Assembly: GCA_947044365.1 (NCBI GenBank) | Contig: OX345637.1 | Coordinates: 8,204,343-8,268,342, forward strand | Length of the DNA stretch: 64,000 nucleotides | Source: Petrosia ficiformis | Lineage: Eukaryota > Porifera > Demospongiae > Haplosclerida > Petrosiidae | Reading direction: 5' to 3' | Shown: positions 56,397 to 64,000 of the stretch, one piece after another | Numbering within the stretch: position 1 is the first letter of the stretch | Layout of the letters: each line of letters starts with the position of its first letter | Notes under the pieces: model-generated | The model's database searches: none | The model's input: the letters and a program-made list of their open reading frames with translations, nothing else | What the model was told of the DNA's origin: nothing | Program-made: the position numbers and the translations under genes

Positions 56397-57845
56397 TACA
56401 TGTACATGTACATGTAGGTACACTTGAGTCAATACATGTACATGTAGGTACACTTGAGTCAATACATGTACATGTAGGTACACTTGAGTCAATACATGTA
56501 CATGTAGGTACACTTGAGTCAATACATGTACATGTAGGTACACTTGAGTCAATACATGTACATGTAGGTACACTTGAGTCAATACATGTACATGTAGGTA
56601 CACTTGAGTCATTACATGTACATGTAGGTACACTTGAGTCAATACATGTATATGTAGGTACACTTGAGTCAATACATGTACATGTACATATAGGTACACT
56701 TGAGTCAATACATGTACATGTAGGTACACTTGAGTCAATACATGTACATGTATAGGTACACTTGAGTCAATACATGTACATGTAGGTACACTTGAGTCAA
56801 TACATGTACTGTAGGTACACTTGAGTCAATACTTGTACATGTAGGTACACTTGAGTCAATACATATACATGTGGGTACACTTGAGTCAATACTTGTATAT
56901 GTAGGTACACTTGAGTCAATACATGTACATGTAGGTACACTTGAGTCAATACATGTACATGTACATATAGGTACGCTTGAGTCAATACATGTCAATACAT
57001 GTACATGTAGGTACACTTGAGTCAATACAAGTACATGTACATGTAGGTACACTTGAGTCAATACTTGTACATGTAGGTACACTTGAGTCAATACATATAC
57101 ATGTGGGTACACTTGAGTCAATACTTGTATATGTAGGTACACTTGAGTCAATACATGTACATGTAGGTACACTTGAGTCAATACATGTACATGTACATAT
57201 AGGTACGCTTGAGTCAATACATGTCAATACATGTACATGTACATGTAGGTACACTTGAGTCAATACAAGTACATGTACATGTAGGTACACTTGAGTCAAT
57301 ACTTGTACATGTAGGTACACTTGAGTCAATACATATACATGTGGGTACACTTGAGTCAATACTTGTATATGTAGGTACACTTGAGTCAATACATGTACAT
57401 GTAGGTACACTTGAGTCAATACATGTACATGTACATGTACATATAGGTACACTTGAGTCAATACATGTCAATACATGTACATGTACATGTAGGTACACTT
57501 GAGTCAATACAAGTACATGTACATGTAGGTACACTTGAGTCAATACATGCAACTCTCATTTTTCATTTTTCCATTGCCTCAGGTGTCTTTCTTTCTTTCT
57601 ACATCTCTGATAACATCATGTACATGTAGGTACACTTGAGTCAATACATGTACATTGTACATGTACATATACATAATGTAGGTACGCTTGAGTCAATACA
57701 TGTACATGTAGGTACGCTTGAGTCAATACATGTACATGTAGGTACGCTTGAGTCAATACATGTACATGTTGGTACACTTGAGTCAATACATGTACATGTA
57801 GGTACACTTGAGTCAATACATGTACATGTAGGTACACTTGACTAT
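56397..57845. repeat. 30-bp minisatellite, about 45 units
   Basis: The unit is aatacatgtacatgta plus ggtacacttgagtc. Variants (acttgtat, acatatacatgtggg, extra tacatg) recur in blocks, so stretches at about 56950-57190 and 57190-57430 are near-duplicate higher-order units of about 235 bp. The 30-bp period keeps both strands open (VHVGTLESIH and LTQVYLHVHV), which is an artefact. A SINE tail interrupts it at 57545-57625. Confidence 0.95.
57545..57625 (+). mobile_element. Headless SINE tail inside the minisatellite
   Basis: gcaactctcatttttcattt, ttgcctcaggtgtctttctt and acatctctgataacatcatg match the tails at 18303 (reverse) and 51576. The head is missing. Confidence 0.8.
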
Positions 57846-58028
57846 TTTAGAATTTTTTGGGTTTTATTTTTATAACGAGGTGCATACACATAGAATTTGT
57901 ATTTCAACAACTCTCAATACATACAAAATTAAACTAATATCATCATCGTATGAACGTCACAGGTCAACTGTTTATCAAAACAAAAATGATTATTATCAAA
58001 AAACAAGTACAGTAAACATACATGTACA

Positions 58029-58311
58029 TGTAATACTAAAGGTCATTCATGTTCACTTTCACCTGGAAGATTACTCAAAACTTGCTTGAATGACTAAAAA
58101 CCTTTTTAAATGCACCATTTTCATATAATTATTCTTCATGTTCTTTTTTGTGTATGTTATATTTCAATCCATTGCTTCATTATTGAATGTATCATTGAGT
58201 TACCTTATAATCAATTATAACCTTATGGGTCATGACATCAAACTATACACTACATGTATATACTACATGTAAAGTCATCATATCCTAATATTGAGGTCAT
58301 CATGAATGTGA
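58029..58311. mobile_element. MITE family A, complete copy
   Basis: Termini aaaggtcattcatgttcact and gaggtcatcatgaatgtgaa, core tgttcttttttgtgtatg. Confidence 0.8.
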
Positions 58312-58731
58312 AGACTTTAAATATACATGTACATGTATACTGCATGTAATTTCTGCAAACTCTTATAAAACTTGTTATTAGACAATTTTGTAACAGAACC
58401 CACTGAAATTCTGTATCCAATCATTATGGCTAACAAAAATAGTTGGTTTCAGCTCATTTTAGTGTTGTTTACTTACATTATGAATATCCCATTTGTACCC
58501 AATAATATCCCATTAAACATCATTCAAAAGAGGATAGTAACTATTACCACTAATTGAAATGAATCTCCTTATTCAGACACAATTATACTGAATAAAATAC
58601 CCCACAAAGATGTTTTCATGTTAACATACATGTACATGTAAGATTATTATTGTTTTGCAGGCTCCATGATTCTCAGTGGGCTAATAAGTGGCTTATAGTA
58701 ACATATACATGTAGATGTAGTAGGGTGTGAC

Positions 58732-58945
58732 ACTGTTTTATATAAGCTTATATGGTGCACCATTGGCCCACAGAGCTTCTTATTTAGTACAGCACAGTTC
58801 TCTCCTTGGGCCAGATGGTACAGTTTATATTGTCACTAACAGTATTAACTCTTTGTTAATTGGCTCAAAATGTATTCCCAATGGCGCACACACTAACCAT
58901 TTTTGAGCCAATTTGGCCCATGCTTCAAAACTTATCAAAACCGCT
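58732..58945. mobile_element. MITE family B (hAT-like), inverted copy with 8-bp TSD
   Basis: Same family as 12600 and 17785 in the other orientation. Perfect GGTGTGAC duplicates flank it (58724-58731 and 58946-58953), the hAT hallmark. Confidence 0.88.
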
Positions 58946-59456
58946 GGTGTGACATGTACCCTCTTAATGAAGCTATCAGGAATAGTGTCTATATGATATT
59001 AAGTGTACCATAAGAGCAGATAAAATTAAAGAAATCCATAAAATCTCATATTAATTTGGTAGTGCGATAAACACTATCTACAGTTAATGTAACACGGATA
59101 ATTTCCAGTACTGGTTATCAGTTAGCCCACTATGATTCTGAGCACTTTATGTTGCACTCTTTTTACTTTTACTTAGAAGAACAAAAATAATAATTAAGCA
59201 ACAATAACAATAATGGTATACGTAATTAGTGGATTAATTGTAGTGAAGTATTGTAACCAGGGTTTTATAAAGGGGGACCCTAGGATATGAATCCCAACCC
59301 CACCCCCCCCCCCCCCCTAGATTTTAGGCCAAATTTATTTCAACATGTAACATCAAGCCTTCTTTAGGGACCCAGAAGTCACCATAAGTGACGTAAGACA
59401 GCCTAAATTTAAAAAATCTCCTGGTGGAGCACTTACAGGAGCAGTGTGCTTTATAT

Positions 59457-59767
59457 TAGGGATGGGTGATTATGAAAATATGAGTCAATGATTATTGTCT
59501 GTGCAAGTATCACGATTATTGTGATTATTGGCTACCTTACATATGTACATGTATGTAGATTTCATTCAACAATCAAATTGATACCTTTTATTTGTTGAGT
59601 AAAACAGTGTTGAAAAACTGATTTAGATGTGATAGTCCTGAAAACTTGAAGTTATGACACAATAATCATTATTTTTGTGATCCCGATATGGCAATATTTA
59701 GACGATATGATTATCACAGGAAATTTTAATCACGATTGTCAAGATAATCAAAGATTGCCCATCCCTA
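59457..59767. mobile_element. hAT-type MITE, TAGGGATGGG termini
   Basis: Begins TAGGGATGGGTGATTATGAA and ends AAGATTGCCCATCCCTA. The interior has repeated gattattgtgattattg motifs. No clean target duplication. A poly-C run lies upstream at about 59303-59318. Confidence 0.75.
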
Positions 59768-60439
59768 CAACACATGATTGAGTCCTTTCCCTCCTTAACA
59801 AAACATCATGTGTCAAACCCTATTAACTACAGATGGGTGTGGTTACATGTTAATTAATTATTGTAGATCCAGTGATTAATCAAAAAATAGTTCAGTCAAC
59901 TTCCTATAAAATATCAAAACTACACGTTTTACAATCAAAGTCAATGACAGCTAAAATTTGCGATTAATCAGAGAGTACGGTAGTACTCTCTATGTAGGGA
60001 TGACACGGAAAAAAAAATGGCCGCCTATACATTTCAATTGCAAATGATGAGCTGAAATCTCTGGTAATATATAGAGATAAGTTTTATTACAGACATCCCT
60101 ATTCATATCTAGTGTTTTTATGACTACCAATACCTTCTAGATGGCCAAAAATTGTCGATAAAGTAGAGAACCGGCGAGTGGTAAAACTGGCAAAATCTTC
60201 ATCATATTATTATTTATAATATTTTCAGACAAATCATTTTTTTGTTTGTTTAATATATGATTCTACCACACAAGCAAATTTATCTTTATTACGTAGTGTA
60301 AATTAAATGAATGTAAATTTATTTGCACACAAAACAAGTACCGTGTCCAAATATTAGTAGCTTCATAATAGTAACAATACACTGAAATAGATATTCAAAT
60401 ATCCTAACAGGTTTCTATGGAATGTAAGGAATGATGCTT
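59768..60439. other. Gene-poor stretch
   Basis: AT-rich; no exon, RNA or repeat that I can support. Confidence 0.4.
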
Positions 60440-61305
60440 TAATCAAAAAAGGTTGAACAGTGGTCACACTAAATGTACACCTGTACACCACTGTTAATTA
60501 TATTAGCTAACTAACAATAAACACTTGTGTTATTAGTGGCACGTAAGCAAGATGGTAATATGCAGATGGTAACTAGAGCAACCACCAGTAAACATTTACA
60601 TTATCGATAAACACTTGTGTTATTAGAGGCACATACATGCAAGCAAGATGGTAACTACAGCAACCACTAGTAAACATTTACATTATCGATAAACACTTGT
60701 GTTATTAGAGGCACATACATGCAAGCAAGATGGTAACTACAGCAACCACTAGTAAACATTTACATTATCGATAAACACTTGTGTTATTAGAGGCACATAC
60801 ATGCAAGCAAGATGGTAACTACAGCAACCACTAGTAAACATTTACATTATCGATAAACACTTGTGTTATTAGAGGCACATACATGTAAGCAAGAAGGTAA
60901 CTACAGCAACCACTAGTAAACATTTACATTATCAATAAACACTTGTAATTAGTGGCACATAAGCAAGATGGTAACTACAGCAACCACTAGTAAACATTTA
61001 CATTATCGATAAACACTTGTGTTATTAGTGGCACATAAGCAAGATGGTAACTACAGCAACCACTAGTAAACATTTACATTATCGATAAACACTTGTAATT
61101 AGTGGCAAATAAGCAAGATGGTAACTACAGCAACCACTAGTAAACATTTACATTATCGATAAACACTTGTGTTATTAGTGGCACATAAGCAAAATGGTAA
61201 CTATGGCAACCACTAGTAAACATTTACACTATCTAACTAACAATAAACTCGTGTTATTAGTGGCACATAAGTAAGATGGTAACTACGGCAACCACTAGTA
61301 AACAT
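60440..61305. repeat. Tandem repeat, 82-bp unit and shorter variant
   Basis: Units hold taaacatttacattatcgat, aaacacttgtgttattag and aagcaagatggtaactacag. Starts at 60671, 60753, 60835 and 60917 are exactly 82 bp apart; later copies lack a tacatgca piece and are about 76 bp. About ten copies in all. Confidence 0.93.
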
Positions 61306-61824
61306 TGATTGAGTGTATTATATTTGTATAGGCTGGATTGAACAAAGATAATTTCATTTTTATAGTATCACACCTAGTCATAAGAGACTATAGTTAATAT
61401 TACTTAACAGATCTGTATTATGAGTGTATGGGTGTGTGTTTTATGTTTACAAGTTTCAATTTAATTACAATCTTGTATATTATTAAGTATTGCATTATGT
61501 ATATACACACCCAAGATAACAAGCCCACATGAAACACCAACAAACAAACTCATAAAAAGGATCATTTATGAACAAACTTGAAAATAAACTTTGAAAGCAA
61601 ATTTTAATAAACCCTTTCAAATTCAATGTTTCTTTGGCTTGTATAAATATTCCAGTATAACCAACAGCTGTGAAGCTTGGCAGTTAAATAGAATTGGAAT
61701 TGTCGCAAACACAATAGTTTATACTTGCAAATTAACAGTGTAATATATACCCTTGCCACACTATGTTTTAGTCATTTTCAAAACAATGTGGTTATAACAG
61801 TGTTGTTAATTAATTTTTGATTAT

Positions 61825-61825
61825 A

Positions 61826-61861
<36 letters not shown>

Positions 61862-62160
61862 ATACAGTATATACATGTACATGTAGTTAGTATACATGTA
61901 TTTAGTTATAGTTTAGTCTGTTAACTAAAACAATTTAATTACTCAGACAACAATCTTAATTATTAGTTACAATTAACTGTATAGTAATTATGTGTGCTTA
62001 TACATGTAGTATACATGTATATATATGTATATCTGTATTAATATCAATTATTAGTTACAATTAACTGTATAGTAATTATGTGTGCTTATACATGTAGTAT
62101 ACATTGTACATGTATATATATGTATTAATATCAATTATTAGTTACAGTTAACATAGTGTA
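61825..62160. repeat. TA tract and short tandem repeat
   Basis: (TA)n at about 61827-61855, then units with aattattagttacaattaac, tgtatagtaattatgtgtgc and ttatacatgtagtatacat repeated two to three times. Confidence 0.8.
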
Positions 62161-62554
62161 TAAGTTATATATTACATGTACAGTACCAGTTGATGTAATA
62201 CAGTTACTGAAATTAATAAATTGGTCATGTCATGTCACAGTAGACAAACTACCGACACATACATGTATGTTATTTGTTTAATTATCAATAATTGGTACAA
62301 GAAATAAAAAAATATTAAGTATTATATTCAGTTACAGTTAAGTGCCTAAAGCACTAATACAGTTAACACTCTTAACTATAAATAGCTTCTTGTTTGGTAG
62401 GTATAACACTACCTGGCTGATGGATGCTACAATCAACAGAACACACATGTATACAAACAATATGTGATTTATTACTTGTCATTTATAAAATTCCTGTATA
62501 TACATCAAGATTATTAGTTATGACCTGTAGGGCCATCCCTATGATTGCTTTCCA

Positions 62555-63420
62555 CAGGGTTTAATGTATGTATATATACATGTATGTGTGTATCACATAC
62601 ACATTGTATATGTAGTTGAGGAAGTTGTCATTTGGGGGATTGGTCAATGAATGGGTGTGGTATATAAATAGAACACTCACTCCAGCAGGAACTATAGTAT
62701 AGTACTATACATGTATACATGTATGTGTGTGTCACATACACATTGTATATGTAGTTGAGGAAGTTGTGTCATTTGGGGGCTTGGGCAATGAATGGGTGTG
62801 GTATATAAAAAGAACACTCACTCCAGCAGGAGCTATAGTATAGTACTATACATGTATACATGTATGTGTGTGTCACATACACATTGTATATGTAGTTGAG
62901 GAAGTTGTGTCATTTGGGGGCTTGGTCAATGAATGGGTGTGGTATATAAAAAGAACACTCACTCCAGCAGGAGCTATAGTATAGTACTATACATGTATAC
63001 ATGTATGTGTGTGTCACATACACATTGTATATGTAGTTGAGGAAGTTGTGTCATTTGGGGGCTTGGTCAATGAATGGGTGTGGTATATAAATAGAACACT
63101 CACTCCAGCAGGAGCTATAGTATAGTACTATACATGTATACATGTATGTGTGTGTCACATACACATTGTATATGTAGTTGAGGAAGTTGTGTCATTTGGG
63201 GGCTTGGTCAATGAATGGGTGTGGTATATAAATAGAACACTCACTCCAGCAGGAGCTATAGTATAGTACTATACATGTATACATGTATGTATGTGTCACA
63301 TACACATTGTATATGTAGTTGAGGAAGTTGTGTCATTTGGGGGCTTGGTCAATGAATGGGTGTGGTATATAAATAGAACACTCACTCCAGCAGGAGCTAG
63401 TGTAGTACTATACATGTATA
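62555..63420. repeat. Tandem repeat, exact 141-bp unit with TATA-box-like core
   Basis: gaacactcactccagcagga starts at 62671, 62812, 62953, 63094, 63235 and 63376, always 141 bp apart. Each unit carries gtggtatataaatagaacac (or tataaaaaga), the palindrome-rich atagtatagtactatac and tgtgtgtcacatacaca. Copies differ by few bases. Confidence 0.95.
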
Positions 63421-63577
63421 TACTCTAATTATTTCATGTTGGAGTATAAATCAGCAACCAACAAGTTGTGAAGCTTGGCTCTCATAATTTAATCAGTGAA
63501 TGACTTTTCAGACAGTAATCCCATGCTGTGATCAGGGGTATAGAAATATTAGACTGTCTGTTGGACCCTTGTCCTAC

Positions 63578-63578
63578 T

Positions 63579-63618
<40 letters not shown>

Positions 63619-63670
63619 GTAATTTACGTATACAGTATATACATATACATGTATATATATATATATAATT
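63578..63670. repeat. TA-rich microsatellite
   Basis: Two (TA)n tracts separated by tacgtaatttacgtatacag. Confidence 0.85.
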
Positions 63671-63687
63671 ATATCATTTATATGCAG

Positions 63688-63788
63688 CTAAGCTCTGTTA
63701 CCAGAGATATATCAAACCATGTGCTACTGCATGACCATCTGTCGCCAGACCTTTTATCCTGTATAGCATTTCATAAATATGTGGTAAT
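63688..63788. other. Possible coding exon at the right edge, strand unclear
   Basis: The plus strand (acceptor tatatgcag) is open as LSSVTRDISNHVLLHDHLSP and on to DLLSCIAFHKY. The minus strand between an acag and GTAACA is also open (DKRSGDRWSCSSTWFDISL). No family was recognised; it may be chance. Confidence 0.2.
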
Positions 63789-64000
63789 ATCGAAAGTACA
63801 AATGTACTTGTACTTGTGCACGTCCTGTGGATAATGTGTATACACAAGACACATGTGTCCTGATGAAGGTTAAGGTAATGTTTATAAACAAAAACCTTTT
63901 AAATGGCTACATCAACATATAATATATAAATACATGCATACATCAGTTGATTTAGATATCTATTTTAGGAGTTATGAGGAACAGATATGTATACATTATG

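Noticed and set aside
56330..57875. Several long proteins on both strands
   Set aside because: A 30-bp minisatellite keeps all such frames open; no other coding sign.
63841..63880. Another hammerhead core (cctgatgaagg)
   Set aside because: No stem II partner and no GAAA at the right distance.

Overview
The window reads as nuclear DNA of an early-branching animal, most likely a demosponge (Amphimedon-like). It is AT-rich, has many short introns with canonical GT-AG sites, and carries animal gene families (hormone-sensitive lipase, Flattop/CFAP126, ZPR1, RapGAP, Roc-COR-Death, F-box/LRR). Introns and intergenic DNA are packed with small inverted-repeat transposons, a tRNA-derived SINE and tandem repeats built on ACATGTACATGT. 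The species is inferred from style, not proven. There are no prokaryotic features. Exon ends were placed by hand from splice signals, reading phase and protein similarity known to me.

Layout. 1-1790: a degenerate tandem array in which ten successive units each carry a 3' splice-site-like YAG, exactly three bases, then GTGAGT. One unit is interrupted by a TA-flanked MITE, and the array is followed by a short acidic exon. 1792-5389 (+): Roc-COR GTPase with two Death domains. 5594-9357 (-): zinc-ribbon/F-box/LRR protein, tail to tail with the former. 9515-22423 (-): complete 16-exon LIPE. 22633-24782 (+): CFAP126, head to head with LIPE across 209 bp. 24983-29495: repeats. 29496-35899 (+): complete 10-exon ZPR1. 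36313-37719 (-): coiled-coil protein of unknown function. 37800-46950: gene-poor, with a decayed Ty3/Gypsy pol relic, palindromes and satellites. 46955-55029 (-): RapGAP-BTB-BACK gene, 5' incomplete. 55100-64000: mostly tandem repeats and MITEs.

The genes do not form a single pathway; they are closely packed neighbours. LIPE is an intracellular neutral lipase, CFAP126 a ciliary microtubule protein, ZPR1 an eEF1A-related zinc-finger protein, and the Roc-Death and RapGAP-BTB proteins are signalling proteins.

Most unusual: (1) the array of possible single-codon exons upstream of the Roc-Death gene; (2) a 599-bp foldback element in a LIPE intron with a hammerhead-ribozyme-like core in each arm; (3) isolated exon-like pieces of other genes inside introns (NAA50, an aspartic protease, two unidentified); (4) microsatellites or a SINE tail placed as the polypyrimidine tract of several splice acceptors; (5) perfect twin palindromes and long regular satellites.
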